This document shows, in pieces, positions 1-10,249 of a stretch of DNA of 64,000 nt. The notes beneath the pieces are model-generated. The model was not told where the DNA came from. It saw only the letters and a program-made list of their open reading frames with translations, and searched no databases. Positions within the stretch are counted from its first letter, which is position 1; each line of letters starts with the position of its first letter. The position numbers and the translations under genes were made by a program. The stretch is taken from assembly GCF_001514065.1 (NCBI RefSeq), contig NZ_KQ948424.1:655568-719567 (forward strand), in the 5' to 3' direction. The stretch comes from Streptomyces antibioticus. Its GTDB lineage: Bacteria; Actinomycetota; Actinomycetes; Streptomycetales; Streptomycetaceae.

Positions 1-119
1 CGGGGCGGCCGCCGTATGGGGGTACCGACTTGGCCGGACTCCCGTGGGGGTACGGTTCGCGTGCCCACGATTCGTCCGGCCATGCCTGCGGCCCCGAAAT
101 TCTTTTCAGCCGCGGGCGG

Positions 120-1367
120 CTACGAGGTGCACCCCTTCGTCCCCGCCGCCAGCGTCGCGCAGGCCTTCGCCTCGCCGGCGTCCTTCACCGCCACCATCGG
201 GGTGTACGCGATCGTGTCCCCGGCCGCGGTGATCGAGCCGGTCTGCTGCTTGCCCTTCCCCACGGTCACGGCGACCTTGTCGCCCTGCGCACCCCCGGTG
301 ATACGGCCCCACGCGGTACCGCACGTCTTGCTGTAGCGGACCTCCACGACCGTGGTGCCGACGGTGGCGGTCTTGGCGGTGGTCACCAGGTCGCCGCTGC
401 ACCCCATGCTCTCCGCGTCCTTGCCCGTGCAGGAGTCACCGCTGCACTTGACCCCGGCGGGGAGGTTCGCGGGCGCGGAGGCGGTCGGGGACGGCGAGGC
501 CTTGCCGCCCTCGTTCTTCTTGTCGCCGCGGCCCTCGGTGACGAAGTACGCCGCGGCGATGACGACGAGCACGCCGACGACCCCCGCGAGGAACATCGTC
601 AGCCGCCGCTTGCCGCCGGTCCCACCGGAGCCGGGCGCACCGGAGCCGGGTGCGCCCGCACCGGACCCACCGGCCGGACGCGGGCTCTGCGCGGGTTCGC
701 CGTACGACGGCTGCCCGGGTTCGCCGTACGACGGCTGCGCGGACGGCGACCAGGCAGCTCCGTCGGGAGCGCGTCCGCCCGCCGACGAGGGCCCGGCGTA
801 CCCGGCGAGCCCCCAGGAGTTGACGCCGCTCTCCCGGCTCCCCTGCGACGACTCGGCGCGCGAGCCCGACGCGGTGGACGTGCCCTGCGAGTCCCGCACC
901 TCCGGCGAGACCGGCTGCGGCGGCACCGTCGGTGCCACGCCCGCGGGCCCGGCCACCCCCGGCGTCGCCGTCGCGCTGCCGCTCCTGCGGGCGGTCTTGC
1001 CGCCCTTGGCATTGGCGGGCGGCGCCCCGAACTCCCCGAGCGCGGCGCGCGCCTGGGAGATCCGGATGGCCTCCATGGTCATGTCGTGGCGCATCTCCGA
1101 GCGGCTCCAGGCGCGCTCGGCGAGCTCCCACATCGTGGTGAGATGGATGGGATTGGTACCGGTGACCTCGGCCAACGCCACGATCGCGCCCTTGGGCGCG
1201 AGGAGTCTGCCGTTGAGGTAACGCTCCCAGGACGTCTTGCTGTAACCCGTGCGGTCGGCAACCGACGCGATACTCAGTCCGCTGCGGTCCACGAGCCGCC
1301 GCAGCTGGCTGGCGAACTCCCTGACCTGCGGATCCAGTTCATCCGGCAAGGCCCTCCAACGAGGCAT
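120..1367 (-). CDS. Membrane-anchored XRE-type HTH regulator with DUF2690 C-terminal domain
   Basis: Length 415 aa, ATG start. Residues about 12-70 form a helix-turn-helix of the Xre/Cro class (core SVADRTGYSKTSWERYLNGR). They are followed by a long Pro/Ser/Gly-rich linker, one membrane segment at about 256-278 (FLAGVVGVLVVIAAAYFV), and a C-terminal domain with four cysteines that resembles DUF2690. The layout predicts a cytoplasmic DNA-binding head and an extracytoplasmic Cys-rich tail, so it may sense an envelope signal. The linker carries a duplicated QPSYGEP block encoded by a 24-nt direct repeat (about 693-740). The HTH resembles that of the next gene upstream (1709-2170), so the two look like duplicates. 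DNA target and signal are unknown. Confidence 0.85.
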   Translation of the reverse strand: MPRWRALPDELDPQVREFASQLRRLVDRSGLSIASVADRTGYSKTSWERYLNGRLLAPKGAIVALAEVTGTNPIHLTTMWELAERAWSRSEMRHDMTMEAIRISQARAALGEFGAPPANAKGGKTARRSGSATATPGVAGPAGVAPTVPPQPVSPEVRDSQGTSTASGSRAESSQGSRESGVNSWGLAGYAGPSSAGGRAPDGAAWSPSAQPSYGEPGQPSYGEPAQSPRPAGGSGAGAPGSGAPGSGGTGGKRRLTMFLAGVVGVLVVIAAAYFVTEGRGDKKNEGGKASPSPTASAPANLPAGVKCSGDSCTGKDAESMGCSGDLVTTAKTATVGTTVVEVRYSKTCGTAWGRITGGAQGDKVAVTVGKGKQQTGSITAAGDTIAYTPMVAVKDAGEAKACATLAAGTKGCTS

Positions 1368-1708
1368 TGCTTCCCCCCTCTTTCCCCCCGGTCGTGCTGG
1401 CTCTTGCTGCGTTTCCCCGTGCGTGGTGCCCTCTGCCGAGTCCCCGTCTGGCTACCCACAGGGATGCGCCCGACAAGGATCTCAGTTCCCGGGGTGGGGG
1501 CGCACGGGTGCATCGGGGCCGAGGGCATGCACCGTTGCACGCCGACCCTGCCGCGGTCCAGTTCTTCAGCAACGGGACGTCCCGGACCGTCCCGATCGGT
1601 CACGGTAACCCTCTTATCGAACGGCTTCGTTGCAAATCCGCGAACTTGTCAACACATCGACACATGGGGCGCGCACCACCCGTAACGCGCGCCACTCGGA
1701 TACGAAGC
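1368..1708. other. Intergenic region upstream of the DUF2690 HTH gene
   Basis: 341 bases without a convincing gene, between two minus-strand HTH genes. Overlapping ORFs here have no family resemblance and look like shadows. On the minus strand a TTGACA-like hexamer lies at about 1646-1651, but I see no well-spaced -10. The segment probably carries the promoter of the 415-aa regulator. Confidence 0.5.
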
Positions 1709-2170
1709 TCACCCAAGCACCACGACACCGACGCCCGCGACGAGCACCAGTACGAACAGCAGCAGTACGGCGGCCAGCAGCATCCGGTTCGGGCCGGGCG
1801 ATGCCTTCGACGGCGGCGGCTCCTCCCACCACGGCAGGGTGGGATCGTCCTCGTACTCCTCGGCCGCCGCGGGCTGTTCGGGGGCCGTCGCCGGGCGGGG
1901 CCAGGCCTGGACGGCGAGTTCCCAGCGGACGCCGACGCGCTCGGCCTCCGGGACGCCGAGCCCGGCGATCCGGCACAGGGCGCTGACGGCCTGCCGAGGG
2001 GGCGGCTGCGTGGCGTTGAGATAGCGGTGCCAGGAGGACTTGCTGTACGCGGTGCGCGCGCCGAGCGCGGCCAGGCTGAGGCCGGTCACGTCCTTCAGCC
2101 GCCGCAGCTGCTCCACGAAGTGCCGCACCTCCGGCGGCAGATCCTCCGGCAGCGACTGCCAGGCGCCCAT
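1709..2170 (-). CDS. Small tail-anchored HTH protein
   Basis: Length 153 aa, ATG start. Residues about 8-60 form an Xre-type HTH (LSLAALGARTAYSKSSWHRYLN) very close in sequence to that of the 415-aa protein downstream. A disordered acidic/proline segment follows, and a C-terminal hydrophobic stretch of about 20 residues ends at the last residue. This suggests a tail-anchored membrane protein with a cytosolic DNA-binding head and no extracytoplasmic domain. It is probably a duplicated and shortened relative of its neighbour. Function unknown; the gene call is supported by the HTH and by codon bias. Confidence 0.8.
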   Translation of the reverse strand: MGAWQSLPEDLPPEVRHFVEQLRRLKDVTGLSLAALGARTAYSKSSWHRYLNATQPPPRQAVSALCRIAGLGVPEAERVGVRWELAVQAWPRPATAPEQPAAAEEYEDDPTLPWWEEPPPSKASPGPNRMLLAAVLLLFVLVLVAGVGVVVLG

Positions 2171-2337
2171 CGCTCACCTCCACGGTGTCGGACGACACCC
2201 GGCCGGTGATCGGTTCCCCGCACCGTCCCCGCCGTGACAGGGCCCGGACACCGTAGCGGAATGGTCACTTCCGCGGCACAGCGTGCTGACAGGCGTTGAA
2301 CAGCGTCTTCGTCGTGCACCAGGGTTGACGCAGACAG

Positions 2338-2371
2338 CGGCCCGTCCTTCCTCGGGGGAGGGGACGGGCCG
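2338..2371. terminator. Bidirectional hairpin terminator downstream of the DUF3017 gene
   Basis: A perfect 10-bp stem, CGGCCCGTCC (2338-2347) with GGACGGGCCG (2362-2371), and a 14-nt loop. It lies just past the stop codon of the folD/DUF3017 operon. There is no U-tract, as is common in Streptomyces terminators. Confidence 0.75.
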
Positions 2372-2391
2372 CCGTCATGGGGAGCCAGGGG

Positions 2392-2859
2392 TCAGCTGCT
2401 GACCGTGAAGTGCAGCGCGTCCTTCAGGACCGGGATGACCAGCCACGGGTTCGGCTGGGCCATCATCGCCAGCAGCGCGATCGCGGCGCCCAGCACGCCG
2501 TACGTGACGATGTCGGTGAACCGGGAGCGCACCGCGAGCATGCCGACGTCCGGCAGCAGCCAGCGCAGCGCGCCGCCAACCAGCAGCCCGACGCCGACGA
2601 GCAGCGAGCCGACGCGGAACTGGTCGGTCGCGATCACCAGCAGGCCGACCCCGACCGTGGCCAGCACGGCGAGGATCGGCCACTGCCGGGCGGGCGCCGG
2701 GGCGTCACTCGGCGCGGCCCGGCCGCCGCCCTCGGGGCGGGCGGTGTCCCGGGTGAACAGCGGGAAGCGGCGGGTCGTCCGGCGCGGCTTGCCGTCGGCG
2801 TCGGGCGCGCTGATCGGGTCCCGGACCTCGATGTCGTTCTCCTCGCGGTCAGGCGACAC
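2392..2859 (-). CDS. DUF3017 family membrane protein
   Basis: Length 155 aa. A charged N-terminal tail of about 60 residues precedes three hydrophobic helices (about 65-83, 86-106 and 117-138). The sequence and its position directly after folD match DUF3017 proteins of Actinobacteria. Its start codon overlaps the 3' end of folD by 11 nt, so translation is probably coupled. No enzymatic motif is visible and the role is unknown. Confidence 0.88.
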   Translation of the reverse strand: MSPDREENDIEVRDPISAPDADGKPRRTTRRFPLFTRDTARPEGGGRAAPSDAPAPARQWPILAVLATVGVGLLVIATDQFRVGSLLVGVGLLVGGALRWLLPDVGMLAVRSRFTDIVTYGVLGAAIALLAMMAQPNPWLVIPVLKDALHFTVSS

Positions 2860-3703
2860 TGCGCTCCGCCGCCTCGACCACGTTGACCAGCAGCTGGGCC
2901 CGGGTCATCGGGCCGACACCGCCGGGGTTCGGGGAGATGAAGCCGGCCACCTCGGCGACACCGGGGTGGACGTCGCCCACGATCTTGCCGTCGGCGCCGC
3001 GCGAGACACCGACGTCGAGGACGGCGGCGCCCGGCTTCACGTCCTCGGGACGGATCAGGTGGGCGGAGCCGGCGGCGGCGACGATGATGTCCGCGCGCTT
3101 GAGGTGCGAGGACAGGTCGCGGGTGCCGGTGTGGCACTGGGTCACGGTGGCGTTCTCGCTGCGCCGGGTGAGCAGCAGCGGCATCGGGCGGCCGATGGTG
3201 ACACCGCGGCCGACGACCACGACCTCGGCGCCCTTGATCTCGACGCCGTACTGGCGGAGGAGGGTGAGGACGCCGTTGGGGGTGCAGGGCAGCGGGGCCG
3301 GCTCGTTGAGCACCAGACGGCCGAGGTTCATCGGGTGCAGGCCGTCGGCGTCCTTGTCCGGGTCCATCAGTTCCAGGATGCGGTTCTCGTCGATGCCCTT
3401 GGGCAGCGGCAGTTGGACGATGTAACCGGTGCAGGCGGGGTCCTCGTTCAGCTCCCGCACCACCGCCTCGATCTCCTCCTGCGTGGCCGTCTCCGGCAGT
3501 TCGCGCTGAATGGAGGCGATGCCGACCTGCGCGCAGTCGCGGTGCTTGCCGGCGACGTACTTCTGGCTGCCGGGGTCGGTCCCGACGAGGATCGTGCCGA
3601 GGCCGGGCGTGACGCCCTTCTCCTTCAGCGCCGCCACGCGGGCGGTCAGATCGGACTTGATCGCGGCTGCGGTGGCCTTGCCATCGAGAATCTGGGCGGT
3701 CAT
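2849..3703 (-). CDS. folD: Bifunctional methylenetetrahydrofolate dehydrogenase / cyclohydrolase FolD
   Basis: FolD is a cytosolic enzyme that interconverts 5,10-methylene-THF, 5,10-methenyl-THF and 10-formyl-THF. It supplies formyl groups to PurN and PurH, both encoded nearby. Length 284 aa, as usual for the family. The start at [19 protein letters not shown] is chosen because homology begins there, although the frame stays open upstream. Visible motifs are the catalytic Tyr-Lys region ([13 protein letters not shown]), the substrate loop VQLPLPKG and the NADP-binding motif [11 protein letters not shown], where many homologs have GRS instead of GRG. It overlaps the DUF3017 gene by 11 nt. Confidence 0.96.
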   Translation of the reverse strand: MTAQILDGKATAAAIKSDLTARVAALKEKGVTPGLGTILVGTDPGSQKYVAGKHRDCAQVGIASIQRELPETATQEEIEAVVRELNEDPACTGYIVQLPLPKGIDENRILELMDPDKDADGLHPMNLGRLVLNEPAPLPCTPNGVLTLLRQYGVEIKGAEVVVVGRGVTIGRPMPLLLTRRSENATVTQCHTGTRDLSSHLKRADIIVAAAGSAHLIRPEDVKPGAAVLDVGVSRGADGKIVGDVHPGVAEVAGFISPNPGGVGPMTRAQLLVNVVEAAERSVA

Positions 3704-3963
3704 GCCCCCATCCTCGCGGATGACCGGCCCCCGGTTCCAATCCGGGCCCCCGGGGACTGTCCGTCGTATCCGACCATGATCGGTTCTGTTGCACTTGCAC
3801 AACACATGCGGAATGCGGCTGGACAACGCACAAGTGGCTGAAGAACGATTGTTCGGCACAGTGCCGCGGGCTGTACCGGGGGGACGAACCGCATCTGTTG
3901 AACCTTCCTCCGAGCGTGCCGCTCGTCGTCCCCGCACATTCGGCAAACGGAGGAAACCCCGCC

Positions 3964-4632
3964 ATGAGTTTCGGCGATCCGAACAACCCCTACGGGCCCC
4001 CGCCCCAGCAGCCGCCGGCCGCTCCCGGTTACGGCTACCCCCAGCAGGCCCCGCCCGGCGTCCCGCCGCAGCAGCCCTACGGCGCTCCCCAACAGCCCTA
4101 CGGCGCCTACCCGCAGGCGCCCGCGTACCCCGGCTACCCGGGCGCGAACATGGTGCCGCAGTCGATGCCGGGTCTGCTGGTGACGGCCCGCGTCTTCCTC
4201 TACATCATCTCCGCGGTGCAGATCGTCCTCGGCCTGATCTACCTGTACGTCGCCGCGTTCGTGAACGACGTCTCGGACTCCGCGGACTCCCTGAGCTCGT
4301 CCTCCGACGACCCTTTCAGCGACATCAGCGACTTCGGTGACGCCGCGGCCGGTCTCATCGCCGGTATCGCGATCTTCGTGCTCGCGCTGGCGGCGCTGTC
4401 CATCACGCTGGGCGTCAAGTTCGGCCGCGGCGGCCAGGGTGTCCGCATCACCACGGTCATCTACGGCGCGCTCGGCACCATCGTCGGCCTGCTGCTGCTC
4501 TTCGTCGGCCTCGACTCGGGCATGGCCTCCGCGGTCATCTTCCCGCTGCTGTGGGTCGTGTTCGGCGCGATCATCACGGCCGCGCCGGTGGTACCGAGCG
4601 GCACGGCCTGGTTCGCGCGCCCGCGTTACTGA
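3964..4632 (+). CDS. Proline/tyrosine-rich N-terminal, four-helix membrane protein
   Basis: Length 222 aa. The ATG at 3964 follows a good ribosome site (GGAGG about 10 nt upstream); the longer frame from 3898 has none. Residues 1-55 are low complexity, rich in Pro, Gln, Tyr and Gly (repeats of the [14 protein letters not shown] type). Four hydrophobic segments follow. The acidic Ser-rich loop between helices 1 and 2 is probably extracytoplasmic. Such proteins are frequent in Streptomyces and are usually annotated only as integral membrane proteins. The gene is monocistronic and ends in a strong terminator shared with purH. Confidence 0.88.
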   Translation: MSFGDPNNPYGPPPQQPPAAPGYGYPQQAPPGVPPQQPYGAPQQPYGAYPQAPAYPGYPGANMVPQSMPGLLVTARVFLYIISAVQIVLGLIYLYVAAFVNDVSDSADSLSSSSDDPFSDISDFGDAAAGLIAGIAIFVLALAALSITLGVKFGRGGQGVRITTVIYGALGTIVGLLLLFVGLDSGMASAVIFPLLWVVFGAIITAAPVVPSGTAWFARPRY

Positions 4633-4648
4633 GGCAATCCCCGCACCC

Positions 4649-4699
4649 CACACCGACGAGGGCCCCCCGACGCACGGTCGGCGGGCCCTCGTCGGTGTG
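4649..4699. terminator. Strong bidirectional terminator between the membrane protein gene and purH
   Basis: A 17-bp perfect stem (4649-4665 pairing with 4683-4699, core CGACGAGGGCCC / GGGCCCTCGTCG) lies between two convergent genes, 17 nt after one stop codon and 8 nt before the other. Confidence 0.9.
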
Positions 4700-4707
4700 G
4701 GAGCGGC

Positions 4708-6282
4708 TCAGTGGAAGAAGTGCCGCGTGCCCGTGAAGTACATCGTCACGCCGGCCTTCTTCGCCGCCTCGACCACCAGCTCGTCACGGACCGAACCACC
4801 CGGCTGGACGACCGCCTTCACGCCGGCCTCGACGAGGATCTCCAGGCCGTCCGGGAAGGGGAAGAACGCGTCGGAGGCCGCGTACGACCCCTGCGCGCGC
4901 TCGGCACCGGCGCGCTCGACGGCCAGCTTCGCGGAGTCGACGCGGTTGACCTGGCCCATGCCGACGCCGACCGAGGCGCCGTCCTTGGCGAGGAGGATCG
5001 CGTTGGACTTGACCGCGCGGCAGGCCTTCCAGGCGAAGGCCAGCTCGGCGAGCTCGGCGTCGGACAGCGCCTCGCCCGTGGCCAGCGTCCAGTTCGCCGG
5101 GTCGTCGCCGTCGGCCTGGAGGCGGTCGGTGACCTGGAGGAGGACACCGCCGTCGACGGGCTTGACCTCGACCGGGTTGGCGGGGGCGCCCGCGGCCTTC
5201 AGGACCCGGATGTTCTTCTTCTTGGCGAGGGCCTCAAGAGCCCCCTCCTCGTAGTCCGGCGCGACGATGACCTCGGTGAAGATCTCCGCGACCTGCTCGG
5301 CCATCTCCTTGCTGACCGGCCGGTTCACGGCGATCACGCCGCCGAACGCCGACAGCGGGTCGCACGCGTGCGCCTTGCGGTGCGCCTCGGCGACGTCCGC
5401 GCCGACCGCGATGCCGCACGGGTTGGCGTGCTTGATGATCGCGACAGCCGGCTCGTCGTGGTCGTACGCGGCACGGCGGGCGGCATCCGTGTCCGTGTAG
5501 TTGTTGTACGACATCTCCTTGCCGTGCAGCTGCTCGGCCTTGGCCAGCCCGGCACCGGAGGCGTCCACGTACAGGGCGGCCGGCTGGTGCGGGTTCTCGC
5601 CGTAGCGCAGGGTGTTCTCGCGCTCCCAGGTGGCGCCGAGGAAGTCGGGGAACTGCGACTCGTCCACCGGCGCGTAGGAGGAGGCGAACCAGGAGGCGAC
5701 GGCCACGTCGTACGACGCCGTGTGCTGGAACGCCTCGGCGGCGAGCCGCTTGCGGGTGGTGAGGTCGAACCCGCCGTCCTGGACGGCGTGCAGCACGTCC
5801 GCGTACCGGGCGGGGCTGGTGACGACGGCCACCGACGGGTGGTTCTTCGCCGCCGCGCGGACCATCGAGGGACCGCCGATGTCGATCTGCTCGACGCACT
5901 CGTCGGGCGAGGCGCCGGAGGCGACCGTCTCGCGGAACGGGTACAGGTTCACGACGACCAGGTCGAACGGCTCGACACCCAGCTCGGCCAGCTGCCGCTG
6001 GTGGTCCTCCAGGCGCAGGTCGGCGAGGATGCCGGCGTGCACGCGCGGGTGCAGCGTCTTGACCCGGCCGTCCAGGCACTCGGGGAAGCCGGTGAGCTCC
6101 TCGACCTTGGTGACGGGGACGCCGGCGGCGGCGATCCGGCCCGCGGTGGACCCGGTGGAGACGAGTTCGACGCCGGCCTCGTGCAGCCCGCGGGCAAGCT
6201 CCTCCAGCCCGGTCTTGTCGTAGACGCTGACGAGCGCGCGACGGATGGCCCGCTTGCCGCTCTCGATGCTCTCGGCGGTCAC
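4708..6282 (-). CDS. purH: Bifunctional AICAR formyltransferase / IMP cyclohydrolase PurH
   Basis: PurH catalyses the last two steps of IMP synthesis: formyl transfer from 10-formyl-THF to AICAR, then ring closure. Length 524 aa, typical for the family. The N-terminal MGS-like IMP cyclohydrolase domain covers about 1-200 ([37 protein letters not shown]). The AICAR transformylase domain fills the rest ([26 protein letters not shown]). The GTG start overlaps the purN stop (GTGA, 6279-6282), so purN-purH is a translationally coupled operon. The formyl donor comes from FolD, encoded 1 kb away. Confidence 0.97.
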   Translation of the reverse strand: MTAESIESGKRAIRRALVSVYDKTGLEELARGLHEAGVELVSTGSTAGRIAAAGVPVTKVEELTGFPECLDGRVKTLHPRVHAGILADLRLEDHQRQLAELGVEPFDLVVVNLYPFRETVASGASPDECVEQIDIGGPSMVRAAAKNHPSVAVVTSPARYADVLHAVQDGGFDLTTRKRLAAEAFQHTASYDVAVASWFASSYAPVDESQFPDFLGATWERENTLRYGENPHQPAALYVDASGAGLAKAEQLHGKEMSYNNYTDTDAARRAAYDHDEPAVAIIKHANPCGIAVGADVAEAHRKAHACDPLSAFGGVIAVNRPVSKEMAEQVAEIFTEVIVAPDYEEGALEALAKKKNIRVLKAAGAPANPVEVKPVDGGVLLQVTDRLQADGDDPANWTLATGEALSDAELAELAFAWKACRAVKSNAILLAKDGASVGVGMGQVNRVDSAKLAVERAGAERAQGSYAASDAFFPFPDGLEILVEAGVKAVVQPGGSVRDELVVEAAKKAGVTMYFTGTRHFFH

Positions 6283-6893
6283 TGGATAACTACCTTTCGT
6301 CCCTCAATGCGATAGCCGTTGCGGGCGAGCCGCCCCACGACCTCGACGAGCAGCCTTCGCTCGACTTCCTTGATGCGCTCGTGCAGAGCGTCTTCGTCGT
6401 CCTCGTCCCGGACTTCCACCACGCCCTGAGCGATGATCGGTCCGGTGTCGACGCCGTCGTCGACGAAGTGGACGGTGCAGCCGGTGACCCGGGCGCCGTA
6501 CGCGAGCGCGTCACGGACACCGTGGGCGCCGGGAAAACTGGGGAGAAGCGCGGGGTGGGTGTTCACGAAACGCCCGCCGAAGCGCGCGAGGAACTCCTTG
6601 CCCACAATCTTCATGAACCCGGCGGAGACGACCAGGTCGGGCTCGTACGCGGCGACGGCCTCGGCGAGCGCGGCGTCCCACTCCTCGCGCGTCCCGAAGT
6701 CCTTGACCCGCGTGACGAACGTCGGCAGCCCGGCGCGCTCGGCGCGGGCGAGCCCTTCGATGCCCGCGCGGTCGGCTCCGACGGCCACGATCTCGGCGCC
6801 GTAGGCCTCGACGCCGGTCTCCGTGATGGCGTCGAGGAGCGCCTGGAGGTTGGTGCCGGAACCGGAGACCAGCACGACAAGGCGCTTAGCCAC
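6279..6893 (-). CDS. purN: Phosphoribosylglycinamide formyltransferase PurN
   Basis: PurN transfers a formyl group from 10-formyl-THF to GAR in purine synthesis. The GTG at 6893 gives 204 aa starting [26 protein letters not shown] lies 6 nt upstream of it, and the upstream in-frame extension has no homology. Motifs are the GSGTNLQ phosphate loop, [15 protein letters not shown] (catalytic Asn/His region) and [17 protein letters not shown]. It is the first gene of the purN-purH operon. A TTCGTACGAA palindrome sits 36 nt upstream of the start. Confidence 0.96.
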   Translation of the reverse strand: MAKRLVVLVSGSGTNLQALLDAITETGVEAYGAEIVAVGADRAGIEGLARAERAGLPTFVTRVKDFGTREEWDAALAEAVAAYEPDLVVSAGFMKIVGKEFLARFGGRFVNTHPALLPSFPGAHGVRDALAYGARVTGCTVHFVDDGVDTGPIIAQGVVEVRDEDDEDALHERIKEVERRLLVEVVGRLARNGYRIEGRKVVIQ

Positions 6894-6928
6894 GAGGGGC
6901 CCTTTCTCGGGAACATGCGGTATGTACG

Positions 6929-6938
6929 TTCGTACGAA
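6929..6938. promoter_or_regulatory. Palindromic operator candidate TTCGTACGAA upstream of purN
   Basis: A perfect 10-bp palindrome preceded by TATGTAC, 36 nt upstream of the purN start. The same TATGTAC-(1 or 3 nt)-TTCGTACGAA arrangement recurs upstream of the HTH/sigma-like gene at 10250, so it may be a shared operator. The regulator is unknown. Confidence 0.35.
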
Positions 6939-7159
6939 TGCATCGCGCCCCCGGATACGGGGAAGTCTACGAAGCGGCCGAACGTCAGCAACGATACCGG
7001 CACTCCGGACGGCCCCCACGGGACGGGGGCGTGGCCGGAAGGTAGCGTCTGGGAGGGCTCGACTCGGGAACGTGGTCGTCGTGCGGTGCGTTTCCGAAGG
7101 GAGAGCTCACGTCAGCTCACGCCAGACAGCCGTATCACCTAGGGGAAGACGCTCACTTG

Positions 7160-7960
7160 ATGCCGGACCGCAGCCTGCGACTCCTCACGCTCCCCCCGCA
7201 GTCGATGCAGGGAGGGGAGCGCCGCGGCGTGCTGCTGCGGGAGCGCCCCGCGTCCCCGCCCGACGCGCCCTCGGACGACCAGCCCGACAGCAAGCCGGGC
7301 GGCGACAGGCCGGACGCCGGGTCGGGAGGCTCCGCCGGGGACGACAACCCCTTCGCCCCGCCGCCGGAGGGCACGCCCGACCGGCCGTGGCAGCCGCGTC
7401 GCCCCAGCGGTGACTCCGACGACGACTCCGGCTCCCCGTGGGGCAGCCAGTGGAGCGACCGCCAGCCCGGCCGCTCCTCCGGCGGCTTCGGCGACCGTCC
7501 CGGCGGCTCCGGCCCCGAGGGCGGCCAGGGCAACGGCGGCGGCTCCGGCACCGGGATGCGCTGGGACCCCACCGACCCCACCCAGCGCCGGGCGCGGTAC
7601 TCGCTCCTGAGCGGTATGTGGGCGTTCTTCTTCGCGCTGTTCAGCTGGCCGTACGTCGCGCTGCTGCTCGGTGCGCTCGCCCTGTACTGGGGCATCAGCG
7701 CCCTGCGCGCCAAGCCCCGCCCCACCGACCCCGACACCCCGGCGCCGGACACCTCGGGCTCCCGCCCCCAGACCACGGCGGCGATCAGCGGCCTGGTCAC
7801 CGCGTCCCTGGCGGTCGTCCTGGTCGGCGCGGGCTTCACGGCCCAGCTCGTCTACAGCGACTACTACACCTGCACGAACGACGCGCTCACCAACCAGGCG
7901 AAGCAGTCCTGCAGCGACCTGCTCCCGAAGGAACTCCGCGGAATCCTGGGCACGAGCTGA
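7160..7960 (+). CDS. DUF4190-like membrane protein with long disordered N-terminus
   Basis: Length 266 aa from ATG 7160; a TTG one codon earlier could also serve, and AGGGGAAG lies 10-14 nt upstream. Residues 1-135 are Pro/Gly/Asp/Ser-rich and probably disordered. Two hydrophobic hairpin regions follow ([24 protein letters not shown] and [25 protein letters not shown]) with a short Cys-containing tail (YYTC...SC). The arrangement resembles small DUF4190-type membrane proteins. The gene converges on the DUF6350 gene with only 3 nt between stop codons and no terminator. Confidence 0.82.
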   Translation: MPDRSLRLLTLPPQSMQGGERRGVLLRERPASPPDAPSDDQPDSKPGGDRPDAGSGGSAGDDNPFAPPPEGTPDRPWQPRRPSGDSDDDSGSPWGSQWSDRQPGRSSGGFGDRPGGSGPEGGQGNGGGSGTGMRWDPTDPTQRRARYSLLSGMWAFFFALFSWPYVALLLGALALYWGISALRAKPRPTDPDTPAPDTSGSRPQTTAAISGLVTASLAVVLVGAGFTAQLVYSDYYTCTNDALTNQAKQSCSDLLPKELRGILGTS

Positions 7961-7963
7961 CAC

Positions 7964-10153
7964 TCACTCGGTATCCGACACCTCTTTGAGCACGGCCCAC
8001 CGCGCTGCACGGGAGGCGTCGTCGTCGTGCCAGGGGCTGGTGGACGGGGGCGGGGTGGGGTTGGCGATCGGGGGCGGGGTGACGGACGGGTTCGCGGCTG
8101 GGTGCGGGTCGGCGGGCAGGAAGTCGTAGGGCTCGAAGGCGGCGTCGTCGGCGTCGAGTTCGTACGGGGTGGAGGGTGCTGCGGCTGCTCGGCTCGTGCG
8201 CGGCTTGCGGGAGAACCAGCGGTCGGCGGAGCGCTTGGGGGTGACGGCCTCGGGGGCAGGGGGCTCGGCTGAGGACGTCCCGGCGCCTGAGGTCGTGGGG
8301 GTGGGGGCGGGCGTCTCGGGGCCGGAGGTCACAAGGCCTGAGGTCATAGGGCCTGAGGTCTCGGGACCGGAGGTCATGGAGCCGGGGGTCTCGGGACCGG
8401 AGGTCATGGAGCCGGAGGACTCGGCGCCGGAGGTCATCGAGCCGGAGGCCATGAGGGCTGCGCCCCGAACGTCGCGCTTCCGCCGCGAGAACCAACGCCC
8501 CGAGCGAGCTGCCGTCGCCTCCGGCGCATCCCCAGCCCCTTCGAAGCCCACCGGCTCCCAGGCACCGACCTCACCCTTCGGCGCCGCTCCCCGCGACCCG
8601 CCAGAGGAGACCGCGCCCTCTGGCCCCGCCACCTGTCCCCGCGTCCCGCCCTGCGACACCGGGACCTCTCCGCCCGCCCCAGCAACCGTCACCGTCCGCG
8701 CCCGCCGTACCTTCCGCTCCCGCCGCTCCCGGCACCGCCAAGCCCGCAGCCCCAGTGCCGTCGGGATCGCCAGTGCCGCGGTCCACAGGAGTGCCGCTCC
8801 TCCCGTCAGCCACCAGACCGGTCCGAACCAGGCCAGTGCGGCCACCCCGAGCGGTCCGCCCGCGAGCGCGGCGAGCAGCGCTACCGAGGCCGCGCAGAGG
8901 GCGGCCGCGAGGCCGGCGGTACCGGCTGTCCGGCCCCGCGTCCAGGCCGCGGCCTGCCGCCCCGCCCGCACCCCGGCACCCCTGCCGCGCCCAGCGCCGG
9001 CCGCTCCCGACAGGCCGTCGCCCCCACCGGCTCCACCGACGTGCCGTGTGCCGGATGCCTCAGCCCCGTCCACACCGCCCCGCCCCTTCCGGCCTCTCGC
9101 CCCACTCGCCGCCCCCGCCACGAACCACCCCACCGTCACCCCGGCCACCACCGGCAACGACCCGGCCACCCAGTTCATCCAGGTGCCCGCCCCCGCCTCC
9201 GGCACCGCGGCCAGCAGGGGGAACGGGGGGAGCAGCGGGGCCGGTGCGGAGGAGAGGGGGCCCACCACATGGCCCGCGCCCAGCTCGAAGCCAGGGCCGA
9301 GGGCGTACGACAGGGACCAGACCGCCGCGTTGGGCACGAGCGCGACGCACAGCAGCAGTACGGCGAACCGGCCCGACCACCCCTCCGTCAGCCGGAGGAA
9401 GGAGAGCCGCGCGTCGCCGCCGTGCCAGACCAGGGACGACGCCAGCAGCAGCGCACCGCCACCCACCAGCAGAGCCACCCCCGCACCGGCCGCCCGCGCC
9501 GCCACTCCGAGCCGCTGCCGGGCATCCGGCCCGAGGACGAGACGGCGGACCGACGCCGGCAGCAGGAGCAGGACGCTGTCGACGGGGCCGCGCGGGCGGC
9601 CGTACGCCGTCCAGACGCCCGCGCCCGCCGCCACCGTCACCACGGCCGGCACGCACACCCCCGTCGACACCCACGAAGGCCGCAACTCCCCGCCCGCCGC
9701 ATACAGCGCCACTCCCGCGCCGACGGCGAGATAGCCGAGGACCACGCCCGCGAACGCCGTCCACCCCGCCGCCCCGGCGGTGTCCTCGTCGTCGGCGACC
9801 ACGTCCCGGGCCGCCCGGTGCACCAGCCACACCGGCAGCACCAGCAGCAGCAACGGCGTCACCCCGACGGGCGCCGGCACCCCGGACAGCGTGTCCGTGC
9901 GGACCAGTTCCGCCCCGTGCGCGAGCAGCCACAGCGCCGCCGCGACATGCAGCGCACCACCCGGCCCGCTGTCCGGATACGGCGAACTGATCCACAGCAC
10001 CATCACCAGCACGGCGAGCGAACCGAGCCCCAGCCCCGCCGCGAGCACCCCACTCACCACGCTCGCGGCCAGTCCGGGCGAACGGTCACGCAACCGGGTG
10101 AGCAGGGACGACAGGGGCGATCGGCGAACGGTCATCTGGATCACGACCGTCAT
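7964..10153 (-). CDS. DUF6350 / PerM-like polytopic membrane protein
   Basis: Length 729 aa. About nine or ten hydrophobic helices fill residues 1-480, starting with [20 protein letters not shown]. This matches the DUF6350 family, often labelled cell division protein PerM in Streptomyces and usually found beside purN. The start could be the first ATG or the internal MTVRRSP six codons later. The last 230 residues are low complexity and hydrophilic. Residues of the [10 protein letters not shown] type recur about six times (nt about 8310-8455), a degenerate 30-nt tandem repeat that is probably length-variable between strains. The biochemical role is not established. Confidence 0.85.
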   Translation of the reverse strand: MTVVIQMTVRRSPLSSLLTRLRDRSPGLAASVVSGVLAAGLGLGSLAVLVMVLWISSPYPDSGPGGALHVAAALWLLAHGAELVRTDTLSGVPAPVGVTPLLLLVLPVWLVHRAARDVVADDEDTAGAAGWTAFAGVVLGYLAVGAGVALYAAGGELRPSWVSTGVCVPAVVTVAAGAGVWTAYGRPRGPVDSVLLLLPASVRRLVLGPDARQRLGVAARAAGAGVALLVGGGALLLASSLVWHGGDARLSFLRLTEGWSGRFAVLLLCVALVPNAAVWSLSYALGPGFELGAGHVVGPLSSAPAPLLPPFPLLAAVPEAGAGTWMNWVAGSLPVVAGVTVGWFVAGAASGARGRKGRGGVDGAEASGTRHVGGAGGGDGLSGAAGAGRGRGAGVRAGRQAAAWTRGRTAGTAGLAAALCAASVALLAALAGGPLGVAALAWFGPVWWLTGGAALLWTAALAIPTALGLRAWRCRERRERKVRRARTVTVAGAGGEVPVSQGGTRGQVAGPEGAVSSGGSRGAAPKGEVGAWEPVGFEGAGDAPEATAARSGRWFSRRKRDVRGAALMASGSMTSGAESSGSMTSGPETPGSMTSGPETSGPMTSGLVTSGPETPAPTPTTSGAGTSSAEPPAPEAVTPKRSADRWFSRKPRTSRAAAAPSTPYELDADDAAFEPYDFLPADPHPAANPSVTPPPIANPTPPPSTSPWHDDDASRAARWAVLKEVSDTE
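8310..8455. repeat. Degenerate 30-nt coding tandem repeat in the DUF6350 gene
   Basis: About five imperfect copies of a unit encoding roughly [10 protein letters not shown] on the minus strand; several core 10-15 nt blocks (for example gggaccggaggtcatggagc) are identical. It lies in the hydrophilic tail, where length changes should be tolerated. Confidence 0.65.
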
Positions 10154-10229
10154 GCTGCCAACGACACGCGCTTTCTCGTCGTAACAGGCGAAGTTATGCC
10201 GTGTCGCTCAATATATGACTATGTACCTT

Positions 10230-10239
10230 TTCGTACGAA
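10230..10239. promoter_or_regulatory. Palindromic operator candidate TTCGTACGAA upstream of the HTH/sigma-like gene
   Basis: A perfect palindrome 10 nt upstream of the GTG start at 10250, in the AT-rich divergent region between the DUF6350 gene and this regulator. TATGTAC precedes it by 3 nt, as it does at the purN site. Its position over the ribosome-binding region fits repressor binding. Confidence 0.35.
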
Positions 10240-10249
10240 GGGGCGCCCT

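Noticed and set aside
30-1685. 551-codon plus-strand ORF over the DUF2690 HTH gene
   Set aside because: Low-complexity Arg/Pro/Gly translation without a domain; the minus strand has HTH, membrane helix and Cys-rich domain.
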